DNA from: Nitrospira sp. KM1
GTDB taxonomy: Bacteria > Nitrospirota > Nitrospiria > Nitrospirales > Nitrospiraceae
Assembly (NCBI RefSeq): GCF_011405515.1
Contig: NZ_AP022671.1
Coordinates: 2,604,001-2,668,000, forward strand
Length of the DNA stretch: 64,000 nt
Reading direction: 5' to 3'
The notes beneath the pieces are model-generated. The model was not told the origin of the DNA. It saw only the letters and a program-made list of their open reading frames with translations, and ran no database searches. This document shows, in pieces, positions 25,591-34,976 of this stretch. Each line of letters begins with the position of its first letter. Position 1 is the first letter of the stretch. A program made the translations under genes and the position numbers.

Positions 25591-26103
25591 ATGGCAGGAG
25601 TGGTTCGTGGCGTCGTGTTGGTAGGTCATGGAGGCATTCCGAAGGACTGCCCTCCGGAATTAGTGACGAGATTAAAGCGTTTGGAGGGGCAGCGGCGCGC
25701 GGCCAACCTGCCTCCTTCTTCGGAAGAATTGGAACTAGATACCAAGATTCGTCGATGGCCCAGGACGGCACAGACGGATCCTTACCGGTCCGGCCTCGAA
25801 GCTGTGGCGTCGGCGTTGCGGCCGCAGCTCAACGGCGTACTGTTTGCCTTGGCGTACAATGAATTTTGTGCTCCGACGCTGGAGGAGGCGGTCGATGACC
25901 TTGTTGCGCAAGGCGCGACGCATATCACCGTCGCTACGACGATGTTCACTCCTGGAGGATCCCATTCGGAAGTCGAAATTCCAGAAATTCTTGATGCGTT
26001 ACGCACGCGTCACCCCGGGGTCAATTTGCGATATGCCTGGCCATATGATTTGAACTTGGTCGCCGCGCTTCTGAGACAACAAACCAACAAGTTCCTCGCG
26101 TAG
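25591..26103 (+). CDS. CbiX/SirB-like chelatase-fold protein
   Basis: A 170-residue protein of the small class II chelatase fold. Signatures are VVLVGHGGIP near the N-terminus and MFTPGGSHSEVEIPEIL, giving the metal-binding His residues. Family members insert Co or Fe into sirohydrochlorin, or are stand-alone domains of unclear role. An unusual insertion (about residues 15-60) after the first strand separates it from typical CbiX. The start is set by AAAGGAG five bases before the ATG at 25591. No sirohaem genes are adjacent. Confidence 0.8.
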   Translation: MAGVVRGVVLVGHGGIPKDCPPELVTRLKRLEGQRRAANLPPSSEELELDTKIRRWPRTAQTDPYRSGLEAVASALRPQLNGVLFALAYNEFCAPTLEEAVDDLVAQGATHITVATTMFTPGGSHSEVEIPEILDALRTRHPGVNLRYAWPYDLNLVAALLRQQTNKFLA

Positions 26104-26191
26104 AGGTCTGTCGTCCTGCTGCTACCGGGTGTGGGTCCCGCCTTACATGCCGCAGTGGGATCCACCATGAACCGCTATGAGCTTGGCGGCA

Positions 26192-29100
26192 TCACCGTGC
26201 GGTTGCGTCAGCATCTTTGTCTTCAGCCGGTGCTGTCAAGAGAGTCGAACCCGTTCTGCAGGCGTTGATGGGGAAACATGGAGGAATTTCTCTCGCCACG
26301 CTCGGTTCATCGGATCCGATGTCGATGGGCGTTTCCGCGACGATAGTTTCCGGTAGATAGGTGGAGATCACGGCGATCATGTTCGGGCCTGTGGGCTCAT
26401 AGAGATAGGAAGGAATGACCGAATCGCGATTAAAGGATGGTACGAACCCCATGAAGCCGGCAGTCGGACTGGTTGCAGGAACGTAACAACCATTGAAGCA
26501 CACGAGTCCAGGCGGCGCGTTCAAGAGACTCAGCGAATTCCCGGGGCTCACCCTGCCCGTCACAAATGCCGAGATTCCAGACACGGCGGTTGCCGCGCGT
26601 ATGCTGAGCATGCCGGCATTCACGTTGACCTGTAAGGGGGATATCTGTGTGCCCACCACTCCATTGAATGCTTGAAGGGTCGAATTCCCTCCGGCTGAGA
26701 CATTGACTCCGGATCCCGGAGCGCTCATGACCGAGCCATTGTTGGCGGCGACATTCACCGCTCCCCCTGTAGTGAGAGACCCTAACGTCACATCAGTTCC
26801 AGCGGAATAGATGATCGCCCCCGCTCCAGTCGTGGACATTGCCGTGGCCAGCATAGCGATTGGCCCCCCCGATGTCGATACGGTCACAGTGTTCGGCCCG
26901 TCTGTCGCGAGGTTGGCAAGTTGAGTCACCGAATTCGTGGCGTTCAAATTCAAGATTCCCCCGCTTGAGGTCAATGCCCCACCGATTGTCAAGTCGCTGG
27001 CGCTCACGGATATGTTTCCGTTCACGGTCGACGCGCTGAGCGTCAAGGCGTTCGCATCGGTGAGGGAGACATTGTTTCCGCTGGCAATGCCGACGGTGCT
27101 GAAATTGTTGGCCGCATTATTCAGGGTGATGTTGTTGGCCGGGCCAGCTGCGAGGACGGTAGCCCCGGCGACCGTCATCATACCGGTTTGCGTGATCGGC
27201 CCGGTGGCGGTGATTCCGAGCGTACCGGCAGAGGTGGCCCCCGCATTGGCGCTCACGCTCCCGATGGTGACGGGGCCGGTCTCGGCCCAGGTGATGTTGC
27301 CCCCGGTGAAATTGACGGTCTCAAAACTGTTACCAGTGTTGGGCAGGGTGATGTTGCCACGGGTGCCGGTAGTGCCGCCGAGGTCCGTAACCGTCAGGTT
27401 CTGACCGACATTCAATGTCACTGGCGCACTCTGGGTCAGGTGATAGGTATTCGTTATGGTGCCGGTGAAGGCGGAGGTTGCAGTGGTCACGGAGACAGGG
27501 CCGCTGAAATGATTTCCCGCGTTGTTGAGCATAATGGCAGAGGGGAGCAGCGCCGGACCCGTGAAGGTGGCAGTGGTCCCGGTCGTGGTAACGGTAATGG
27601 GCCCGGTGCCTGGTAACGGCAGCGCATTGAGATTCGTATCGGTGCCCAACACAAAGCTCGCCCCCGCGCTGCCGACGGACGATTGCGTCCCACCGATCCG
27701 AGTTGTGCCCAGGAGGTTCACATTGCCGGCCGGAGTCAGCGTGGCATCTCCTGCGACGGTAAGAGTTTGACCGGCCGGTAGTGTCAGATCACCGGCGGTG
27801 GTGGCCGCTGTCAGATTGCCGCCCACCGTCGAAGTGTTGAACGCGAGAGCATTACCGTTCGTCAGTGTCACCGACCCCATTGCGCCCGCCGCCGTGGTGT
27901 CAAAGCTTGCCGCGCCTGCGACGGTTAGGGCGCCCGATTGGCTGATCAAGCTTCCCGCCGTAACGTTCAGCGATCCTGAAATCGTCGAAGTAGCTAGGTT
28001 CAGTGCATTGGCATCGGTCAGGACGACGTTGTTCGCACTGGTGATGCCGACGGTGCTGAAATTGTTGGCCGCATTATTCAGGGTGATGTTGTTGGCCGCG
28101 CCGGCCGTCAAGGTCGTGGCTCCCGTGATCGTGAGCGCACCGCTTTGGGTGAGAGCGCCATTGGTGGTCACGCCCAAGGTGCCACTGATGGTGGAGGTAC
28201 CAAGATTCAGCGCATTGATGTCATTCAGCATGACGTTATTGCCGGTCAGGATCGAGACGGCGCCAGTGAAGTTGTTCGCATTATCGAGGGTGATGTTGTT
28301 GGCCGCGCCAGCCGTCAGGGTCGTGGTACCGGGGACCACGAGATTGCCAGAGTCGGTGATTGTGCCGCCGGCCGTGACAGACAAGTTGCCCCCTGCCTTC
28401 AGGACGGTGGGGGGCAAGGCGATCGACGCGTTATTGAATGTCAGCGTTAGATTACGCAGATTGGTGAGACCAGCTAAGGCCGGGACGGTCGCGCCGGCAT
28501 TCACGTTACGGAGCGAGACGTCGCGGAAATTGGCTTGTGTACCGGCAAAAGCCAATGCCCCGCCGAAGTTATTCACCTGGGTGCCCAGGAACACGTCGCT
28601 ATTGGTTGCGGTCGCGGTGAACGTGGTGGCGCCGGTGACGGAGAGGGCGCCCGACTGGGTCAGGGCGCCGCCGGTGGTCACCGTAAGGGGCCCGGCAATC
28701 GTCGAGGGGCCCAGCGCCAGCGCATTGATATCGTTGAGCGTGACGGCAGCGGCACTCGGGACCGACACGGCGCCGGTAAAGTTGTTCGCATTATCGAGCG
28801 TGATGGGATTGGCGCCGGCCGTCAAGGTTGTGGTGCCCGGAATGACGAGGGCGCCGCTGTCGGTAATGGCCCCTCCAGCGGTCACGGTGAGAGTGCCTCC
28901 TGCTGCCAGTGTCAGGGCTGGGAGAGCCACGGCGGCATTATCGTGGGTCAGGGTGAGATTGCGGAGATTCGTGAGGCCGGCCAGGACCGGAACGGTCGCG
29001 GCCGCGTTCACGTTGCGCAGCTGCACGTCGCGGAAGTTCGTCAACGTGCCGGCAAAGCCGAGCGGGCCGCTGAAGGTATTGGCCTGCGTCCCCAGCAGCA

Positions 29101-31981
29101 CATCCGTATTGGCGACCGTGGCGGTGAACGTGGTGGCGCCGGTGACGGAGAGGGCGCCCGATTGGGTCAGGGCGCCGCCGGTCGTCACGCCGAGGGTGCC
29201 GCCGACGGTAGACGGCCCGAGGATGAGCGCGTTGGTGTCGCGCAGGGCGACGTTGTTGCCGCTCGTCACGGTGACGGTGCTGAAGTTATTGGCGGCGGTG
29301 CCCAGATTGATATCGTTGGCCGATCCGGCGGCCAGGGTGGTGGCGCCGGTGACCGTGACGACACCGGTTTGCGTCAAGGCCCCGTTGGTGGTCACGCCGA
29401 GGGTGCCACTGACAGTGGAAGCGGCAAGAGCCAAGGCCGTGGCATCGGTGAGGGCGACGTTGTTGCCGCTGGTGATGGCGACGGTGCTGAAGGCGTTTCC
29501 GGCGTCTGTGAGGGTAATGTTATTGGCCGCGCCGGCGGCCAGGGTGGTGGTCCCTGTCACCGCCAGGGCTCCCGATTGGGTCAGAGGGCCGGCGGTCGTC
29601 ACCGCCAAGGTCCCACTGATCGTCGAGGGGCCCAAGATCAAGGCGTTCGCATCCCGCAGGGCGACGTTAAACGCCCGACTGACGCCGATCGCACCGATGA
29701 AGTCGTTACCGGCAGTATTCAGTGTGATGCCTGCGGCCGGGTCGCCGGTCGCCAAATCAATGGTGCCCGAGGCTCCCGTATCCACCGTTAGGACCGCTCC
29801 TTGGGTAATCGCACCTCCGGTGATGTTTCCTCCTGCTCCGGTTTGTCCGCGTGTGGTGATAAGGGTGGTTCCACCGCCGCCAGTCGAGATGGATCCTCTC
29901 AAAGCCGCTGTGCCAGTTCCTCCCGCGGGACTGTTTACGACGAGTTGAACGGCGTTCCCCCCGGAGTTTGTCGTGGCAATGGAACTCCCTGCGTTCATCG
30001 TAAGTCCTTGAGCTCCTGCCCCATCCGTATTTGCGTTGATCGAAATGGTCCCAGAACCAGCATTGACGATTCCGGAAAGACTGACGCCATTGGGAGAGGT
30101 GATCGCGATGTTGCCGGTCGTGGTCGTGAGATTCCGCACTGTCGTGATGGCTCCTGGATTGAATGGCGCTGTACTGGAAGATCCTACCGACAGCGCAATA
30201 TCGCCGCTGCCTGCGCTGAGGCTACCCGCCGCTCCGAAGGTAATCCCGCCGGCGCCTGCTGTCCGATTGGCGCTGATGGCATTGGAATCGTTGGCCGACA
30301 GCGAGATATTTCCATTGTTGGTTGTGACCGCCGCATTCACGTTGATGTTACGTCCAGCCTGCATGCTGATTCCAACGCCATTGTTGGTCATCGAAATGGG
30401 ATTGGACACTGTCACGTCGGCGTTTGCCTGCAAGGTCACATTTGCGGCGGCCGCATTGATCGTCGCTGAGTCAATCGTCTGGTTGGCGGCCGGTGTATCG
30501 CCGAATTGGTCCACCTGCGCCAACGTGGCGGCACCTCCCGTCGCTACGGTTATGCTGAGCGGATCGAGCAAGAGAGACCCGGTCATCCCGTTGGGCGCCA
30601 GCGCGTTCACGTGCCCATTGAATCCAAGCCGCTCATGCCCCGACACTTCTACCTGGCCTCCATTTCCGCTTTGGTCTCCTCCCCTGGCAAGAATATTTCC
30701 GTTGAACCGGGTGTCGCGGTCAGACCACACCACTACGTTTCCAGCACTCGAATGACCGGCCCCTGATGCATCGACCACGCTGTCAGTTGTGGCCACGGTA
30801 TTCTTTGTCGATGCGATGAGGATTCGTCCACCCTGAGAACCATCCGTTCCTCGCGCAAGGATGTTCCCAGACAAGCGTACAGTCTCTCCGGTAATTGTCA
30901 CCTGGCCCTGAGACGCTCCGGGCTGTGCCGCTGACACGTCGATTTCGCCCGTATGGAGTACTATCCCATCCGCGTGCTTCACTTGCCCCAGGTTGGTTTT
31001 CCAGCCGATGCGACCGGTATTGGTGACGGGATCCGATCCCTCCAGTCGTACGATTCCTCCCTCGCCGGCCAAACTTCTGGCTCGGATGACCCCACTTTGA
31101 TTGACGACGGAGGAAAACACCTCTCCTGAGGCTTTGGCCGACAGGATGACTTGACCGCCGCCGGCTATGATTGTCCCGCTGTTTCCCACGGCAGAGGCGA
31201 GTGGCGCGCCGTCCATACCCGTGAGGCGACTAAGGACTTTTCCGTCTATCGCGTAATTGATGAGACCGTCTCCCATCATATCCATTGTGAACTGCCTACC
31301 CGACCCCAGAACGACCTGTCCGAGATTGGCGACGATCAAACCTTCGTTGGAAACGCCAGGAGCCACGAGAAACACAAAGCCATGATCCGATATCTGGATC
31401 GCCCCCCGATTAACGACCGTTCCCAGCGTTTTCAAGGGATCTTGCGCAAATAAATAGTGACCGGCCATGAAGTCGCTGTCGCGGATCTGCAATGTTGTGG
31501 CAAGCAATCCCCCGACGTTGATCTGAGACCCTGCTCCAAAGAGAACCCCATTGGGGTTCAAGAGAACGAGTCGCCCATTTGCCTGTAGTCGGCCGAGAAT
31601 AATTGAAGGGTCGGTTCCAAGTACGCGATTCAGAGCGACCGAGCTTGCGGAAGGCTGAACAAATTGAACGGATTCCCCTTGCCCGATCGAAAAGCTTTTC
31701 CAGTTCAGGATGGCCTTGTCGGTGGTCTGTTGAATGGTGAGGGCTTTGCCGGTACTCAATTGTATCGTCGCCCGACCTCCAACCACCGTACCGTCGGCTG
31801 GAAGCGCAGCGGCCAGAGTCGGCATGAGGATCTGAACAGATGCCAGGAGGCAACGGAGAGCTCGCGACAGGCTGGCTCTGCCGTGAAAGCCGGCCGCCAG
31901 TCTATGCAAGCGATCTTGTTGCGTCAGAATGCGCGCGTGTGTCTTGTTGAGATGGCTTTGCGGATAAAGATGATCACGCAC
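26192..31981 (-). CDS. large TpsA exoprotein (filamentous haemagglutinin family)
   Basis: A 1,929-residue protein secreted across the outer membrane by the TpsB encoded just upstream. A long N-terminal extension and signal peptide end about residue 60 (LMPTLAAALP). The TPS domain follows, with NPNGVLFG at 142-149 and VGGLLATT. From about residue 480 to 1800 the protein is built of repeats of the type ALTQSGALTVTGATTL, then ANNITL, then FSTV, expected to form a beta-helix fibre. The last 30 residues carry CFPINAC, a Cys pair 21 residues from the end, as in HMW1-type tethered adhesins. The GTG at 31981 follows GAGGGA, 16 bases after the tpsB stop. It is probably an adhesin; the target is unknown. 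Confidence 0.9.
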   Translation of the reverse strand: MRDHLYPQSHLNKTHARILTQQDRLHRLAAGFHGRASLSRALRCLLASVQILMPTLAAALPADGTVVGGRATIQLSTGKALTIQQTTDKAILNWKSFSIGQGESVQFVQPSASSVALNRVLGTDPSIILGRLQANGRLVLLNPNGVLFGAGSQINVGGLLATTLQIRDSDFMAGHYLFAQDPLKTLGTVVNRGAIQISDHGFVFLVAPGVSNEGLIVANLGQVVLGSGRQFTMDMMGDGLINYAIDGKVLSRLTGMDGAPLASAVGNSGTIIAGGGQVILSAKASGEVFSSVVNQSGVIRARSLAGEGGIVRLEGSDPVTNTGRIGWKTNLGQVKHADGIVLHTGEIDVSAAQPGASQGQVTITGETVRLSGNILARGTDGSQGGRILIASTKNTVATTDSVVDASGAGHSSAGNVVVWSDRDTRFNGNILARGGDQSGNGGQVEVSGHERLGFNGHVNALAPNGMTGSLLLDPLSITVATGGAATLAQVDQFGDTPAANQTIDSATINAAAANVTLQANADVTVSNPISMTNNGVGISMQAGRNINVNAAVTTNNGNISLSANDSNAISANRTAGAGGITFGAAGSLSAGSGDIALSVGSSSTAPFNPGAITTVRNLTTTTGNIAITSPNGVSLSGIVNAGSGTISINANTDGAGAQGLTMNAGSSIATTNSGGNAVQLVVNSPAGGTGTAALRGSISTGGGGTTLITTRGQTGAGGNITGGAITQGAVLTVDTGASGTIDLATGDPAAGITLNTAGNDFIGAIGVSRAFNVALRDANALILGPSTISGTLAVTTAGPLTQSGALAVTGTTTLAAGAANNITLTDAGNAFSTVAITSGNNVALTDATALALAASTVSGTLGVTTNGALTQTGVVTVTGATTLAAGSANDINLGTAANNFSTVTVTSGNNVALRDTNALILGPSTVGGTLGVTTGGALTQSGALSVTGATTFTATVANTDVLLGTQANTFSGPLGFAGTLTNFRDVQLRNVNAAATVPVLAGLTNLRNLTLTHDNAAVALPALTLAAGGTLTVTAGGAITDSGALVIPGTTTLTAGANPITLDNANNFTGAVSVPSAAAVTLNDINALALGPSTIAGPLTVTTGGALTQSGALSVTGATTFTATATNSDVFLGTQVNNFGGALAFAGTQANFRDVSLRNVNAGATVPALAGLTNLRNLTLTFNNASIALPPTVLKAGGNLSVTAGGTITDSGNLVVPGTTTLTAGAANNITLDNANNFTGAVSILTGNNVMLNDINALNLGTSTISGTLGVTTNGALTQSGALTITGATTLTAGAANNITLNNAANNFSTVGITSANNVVLTDANALNLATSTISGSLNVTAGSLISQSGALTVAGAASFDTTAAGAMGSVTLTNGNALAFNTSTVGGNLTAATTAGDLTLPAGQTLTVAGDATLTPAGNVNLLGTTRIGGTQSSVGSAGASFVLGTDTNLNALPLPGTGPITVTTTGTTATFTGPALLPSAIMLNNAGNHFSGPVSVTTATSAFTGTITNTYHLTQSAPVTLNVGQNLTVTDLGGTTGTRGNITLPNTGNSFETVNFTGGNITWAETGPVTIGSVSANAGATSAGTLGITATGPITQTGMMTVAGATVLAAGPANNITLNNAANNFSTVGIASGNNVSLTDANALTLSASTVNGNISVSASDLTIGGALTSSGGILNLNATNSVTQLANLATDGPNTVTVSTSGGPIAMLATAMSTTGAGAIIYSAGTDVTLGSLTTGGAVNVAANNGSVMSAPGSGVNVSAGGNSTLQAFNGVVGTQISPLQVNVNAGMLSIRAATAVSGISAFVTGRVSPGNSLSLLNAPPGLVCFNGCYVPATSPTAGFMGFVPSFNRDSVIPSYLYEPTGPNMIAVISTYLPETIVAETPIDIGSDEPSVAREIPPCFPINACRTGSTLLTAPAEDKDADATAR
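27040..29710. repeat. degenerate direct repeats encoding the TpsA fibre
   Basis: Within the tpsA gene, blocks of about 180-260 bases recur with high DNA identity. For example, the segments near 27100-27140 and 28060-28100 are nearly the same, and those near 28618-28680 and 29123-29185 are almost identical over 60 bases. Such near-identity invites length change by recombination and could also be a site of misassembly. Confidence 0.75.
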
Positions 31982-31997
31982 GCGTTGTTCCCTCGGA

Positions 31998-33611
31998 CTA
32001 GAATCTAGCGATCGCCTGTAAGTAGATGATCGGCGAACGACCGCCGGCAACCGTACCTCCAATGGGTGTGGGTCCAAGCGGGAATCCCGCCTCGGCTCGA
32101 AGCCTTGAAGAAAGATACGGTAACTCTGTCTGAAGTCCCATTCCGGTGCCGGTCAGATTATTGGAAGGTCGTTCGCCGGGTTGAGGGTTATGTACGCGTC
32201 CGTCGCCATGGTCGATAAAGACCGTGGCCTGAGTCGATCCCAACAGCGAAGGGAAAAAGGGCACGCGCACTTCGGCAGAAACGGAGTATCCCTCATCGAC
32301 GAACCGTTCGCCGAGTTGGTAACCGCGAACGGAATCCGGACCGCCGAGCAGCATTTGTTCAATCACCACGACGGGCCCTGTCGTCGCCTGTCCAGTGGCT
32401 CTGACGATCATGAGGGCACCGTGACCGAGGCTCTGTATGCGCCCCGCGTTCAAGGTCGCCTTGGTAAATCTGTTATCCGCGCCTTTGCGCGTACTAAGGC
32501 TCGAATTGTCATCCATCCCCCCGAGGAGCTCTCCAAGACCCTGATAGCCATACAGCGAAACGTAACTTCTGCCGGAAAGGTCCAGGCGATCGTAGTTGAC
32601 GCCGGCTTTCAGCATGCGCACGGCGTCGTCTCCGGTCAACGTTCCCAACGCGAACAGTTTATTGTCTTTCGAGGCGAACCCCGCTTCGGCCAAGAGCGAC
32701 TGAAAGCGCGACTTCGCAAATGGGTGAGTCATGGCAATATCGTATGTGGTGATCGTTCCTCGGAACTGAAGGGCCGCCAATTCTGCGCCGACATCAAAGC
32801 GTCCGCCCGACCCCGACGCGACGAGCTTTGTCCCATGAGCCCCGATCGGGACGGCATAGGCTCCGGTGACAAACTGCAACTGGTCCGGATGATCTCCGAT
32901 GATGCCGTTGAGATTCATGGTCGCACCATCAAACAAGACATTTCCGGCTTCGACGCCCAGGCCAAAACGATTTCGCGAGATGGTGTTGAACCCGTAATTG
33001 TTATAATCCACCGTGACATGAAGCGGTCGCTTGTCCTCGGCCTGAAGACGGATGTTCGTCGACCCCGTGGAGGGACCCGGCTCCAGGACGGCGGAGACTT
33101 TCAAATCGGGATACTCGTTCAGCAACAACAATCCCCGTTCAAGAGCGGCGTTTTTTACGACGTTGTCCTCCATGGCTTGTGCGAAATTGCGTCGGATGAA
33201 GTCGGTTGAATAGTGCCGGTTGCCTGTGACGGAGATATTCCCCACCCTGCCTTCCAGGACCGCGACCGTCACCATACCGAACTGAATGTTCTGCTGTGGA
33301 ATATAGGCCGTGGCGAGGGTATATCCCTTTTGCCGATAATGTTCTGTGACTGCATCGGCCACGCCTTCAAGTTCCGCCAGAGTCAGTGATCGGCCTGTAT
33401 ACGGTTTGGTCACTGCTTCGAGTTCAGATTCGGATACGGCGGTATTGCCGGCGAATGAGAATCCTTTGACAAGCAAGCTGCTAACGGGTGCCGGTTCAGC
33501 CAATCCGGCACCTCCCCACAGGCAGAGCACGATTCCGATGACGTCGACCCGTATCCATGAAAAACCGCGCGGGCCGCACCAAAATCCATACGCGATTGGT
33601 GACGGCTTCAC
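31998..33611 (-). CDS. TpsB transporter (ShlB/FhaC/HecB family)
   Basis: A 537-residue outer-membrane transporter of the Omp85 superfamily that exports the TpsA encoded next. The signal segment ends GGAGLAEP. POTRA 1 begins LLVKGFSFAGNTAVSESEL, and POTRA 2 (EGRVGNISVTGNRHYSTDFIRRNF) follows. The 16-strand barrel contains the family motif DSVRGYQLGE, then FIDHGDGRV, and ends QAIARF with the terminal Phe. The frame begins with a GTG at 33611; an internal start cannot be excluded. Its stop lies 16 bases before tpsA, so they form one operon. Confidence 0.93.
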   Translation of the reverse strand: MKPSPIAYGFWCGPRGFSWIRVDVIGIVLCLWGGAGLAEPAPVSSLLVKGFSFAGNTAVSESELEAVTKPYTGRSLTLAELEGVADAVTEHYRQKGYTLATAYIPQQNIQFGMVTVAVLEGRVGNISVTGNRHYSTDFIRRNFAQAMEDNVVKNAALERGLLLLNEYPDLKVSAVLEPGPSTGSTNIRLQAEDKRPLHVTVDYNNYGFNTISRNRFGLGVEAGNVLFDGATMNLNGIIGDHPDQLQFVTGAYAVPIGAHGTKLVASGSGGRFDVGAELAALQFRGTITTYDIAMTHPFAKSRFQSLLAEAGFASKDNKLFALGTLTGDDAVRMLKAGVNYDRLDLSGRSYVSLYGYQGLGELLGGMDDNSSLSTRKGADNRFTKATLNAGRIQSLGHGALMIVRATGQATTGPVVVIEQMLLGGPDSVRGYQLGERFVDEGYSVSAEVRVPFFPSLLGSTQATVFIDHGDGRVHNPQPGERPSNNLTGTGMGLQTELPYLSSRLRAEAGFPLGPTPIGGTVAGGRSPIIYLQAIARF

Positions 33612-33633
33612 TTTGTCGTCAAGCTATGCCAAG

Positions 33634-33858
33634 ATGGCACCCTTTCTGATGCCATGTGGGGAATGGTTGAAAGCCTTTTCGCTACCCCTCTGTCTTATGT
33701 TGATCGTCCAGGCCTGCGCGATACATTCAGATCGCGCATCACACCACGGTGAAACGTCCGCAACCGATGAAGCACAACCGCCTCCTGAGGTAGAGAAGAT
33801 AGATCCGCCTCGCCCACCGTCCACGATCTGTCCGCCTGCCATGAAAGGATCCTGTTAG
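33634..33858 (+). CDS. small proline-rich lipoprotein
   Basis: A 74-residue frame with a signal peptide ending LIVQAC (lipobox) and a mature tail rich in Pro, Glu and Asp (AQPPPEVEKIDPPRPPSTICPP). It is divergent from tpsB with 22 bases between starts. No strong ribosome site; an internal ATG five codons on is an alternative. Function is unknown. Confidence 0.5.
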   Translation: MAPFLMPCGEWLKAFSLPLCLMLIVQACAIHSDRASHHGETSATDEAQPPPEVEKIDPPRPPSTICPPAMKGSC

Positions 33859-33880
33859 ATCACAGTTGTACTAGGGTCAT

Positions 33881-33909
33881 TTGACCGTACAGCGAAGGAC
33901 GAATATGGT
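33881..33909 (+). promoter_or_regulatory. sigma-70-like promoter candidate for pyrE
   Basis: TTGACC (33881-33886), 17 bases, then TATGGT (33904-33909), giving five and four of six consensus matches. The pyrE start lies about 75 bases downstream. Confidence 0.45.
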
Positions 33910-33987
33910 CAATGAAATGTCCGATTTTTCACGTATGATCCGGTTTGGATCGATTACTGCTTATCAGGCTTCCGCGGTGACTCTGCT

Positions 33988-34566
33988 ATGAGTGCCCGGC
34001 AGGAATTAATTCGAGCATTCCAGCATACGCGGTCGTTCAAATGGGATCCTGGAAAGGGGTTCATTCTCGCCTCGGGGGAAGTCAGTCCATTTTATGTCGA
34101 CTGTCGATCGCTTATGGCCCATCCCGACGCGAGGAATCTCGTGGGAGCCCTTGCGCATGAGGTACTAGGCGACATCGCGTTCGATTGTCTCGGAGGTTTG
34201 GAACTCGGGGCGATTTCCATTGCGACCAGCATCTCTGATTATGTTTTTCGAGCCACGCCCCGCCGTGCATGGCGCACGTTTGTGGTACGCAAGCAGGTTA
34301 AGGGTCACGGAATGGGCAAGCTCATCGAGGGAGCGATCAATCCCGGTGATCGGGCACTGATCGTCGATGACGTCTTGACCAGCGGAGGGTCACTGCTGAA
34401 ATCGGTTGCGGCTGCAAGGCAAGCCGAACTTCACGTCACTCACGCACTCGTCATTGTGGACCGAAAGGAACAGAATGGGCGATCTCGCGTTGAGCAGGAA
34501 GGGCTTACCGTGGTGAGCCTGCTGACAATTGATGATTTGCTCGCGGGTGCGCGTCAATCCGCTTGA
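33988..34566 (+). CDS. pyrE: orotate phosphoribosyltransferase
   Basis: A 192-residue type I PRTase that joins orotate to PRPP to form OMP in pyrimidine synthesis, in the cytoplasm. The PRPP motif reads ALIVDDVLTSGGSLL. FILASGEVSPFYVDCRSL matches the OPRT N-terminus, and VRKQVKGHGMGKLIEG contains the conserved catalytic-loop lysines. The length is typical. No other pyr gene is adjacent, and no attenuator was seen in the leader. Confidence 0.92.
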   Translation: MSARQELIRAFQHTRSFKWDPGKGFILASGEVSPFYVDCRSLMAHPDARNLVGALAHEVLGDIAFDCLGGLELGAISIATSISDYVFRATPRRAWRTFVVRKQVKGHGMGKLIEGAINPGDRALIVDDVLTSGGSLLKSVAAARQAELHVTHALVIVDRKEQNGRSRVEQEGLTVVSLLTIDDLLAGARQSA

Positions 34567-34587
34567 GATCGGTGTGACGGCGTGACA

Positions 34588-34905
34588 TCACTGAGAGGGC
34601 TTGCATCGGAATTCAATCCCCCACCGGCGCTCCGAGAGCATTTCCTGCGATCCCTGAACCGCGGTTGAAACTCTCGTCCGTCCTTTTGTTTCGCCCTCAC
34701 GGGTAATCGTATATTGGCCGCCGCACTTCTCTCGCATCAGATCGATGGCGTCTTTTCGAAAGGAAGACAACATGGATCCTTGCGGCGCCTTGAATGGATA
34801 GACCACCACGCCTCCATCGCCCGTATCCTGGACGAGTTTGGCCCCTTCGGCGCACCCGATCAACAAACACGTGACGGCCAAACTGAGCCTTGACCCGATC
34901 TTCAT
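34588..34905 (-). CDS. small lipoprotein
   Basis: A 105-residue lipoprotein. The signal peptide MKIGSRLSLAVTCLLIGC ends in a lipobox. The mature domain (VVVYPFKAPQGSMLSSFRKDAIDLMREKCGGQYTITREGE) resembles small proteins with a helix bearing a conserved REKC, known in several envelope lipoproteins but without assigned role. AGGAG precedes the ATG at 34905; the longer frame upstream is rejected because it lacks a signal peptide at its start. It is divergent from the exported rhodanese gene at 34977. Confidence 0.82.
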   Translation of the reverse strand: MKIGSRLSLAVTCLLIGCAEGAKLVQDTGDGGVVVYPFKAPQGSMLSSFRKDAIDLMREKCGGQYTITREGETKGRTRVSTAVQGSQEMLSERRWGIEFRCKPSQ

Positions 34906-34976
34906 GCGGCTCCTATCATAAACATCACGGGCCGTTCCTGTCGATTGGCGCGACGAGTATGAAAGGGAGGTATCAA

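Noticed and set aside
27040-29710. Possible CRISPR array suggested by regular repeats.
   Set aside because: The repeats are long, imperfect, in frame and coding; there are no short identical repeats with unique spacers and no cas genes.
27798-29948. Very long open frames on the plus strand opposite tpsA (up to about 716 codons).
   Set aside because: They are a by-product of the repetitive, codon-biased TpsA sequence. Their translations repeat VRAPPVVTVR-like runs, have no ribosome site and match no family.
32181-33209. A 342-codon frame opposite tpsB.
   Set aside because: TpsB on the minus strand has clear POTRA and barrel motifs; the opposite frame has none.
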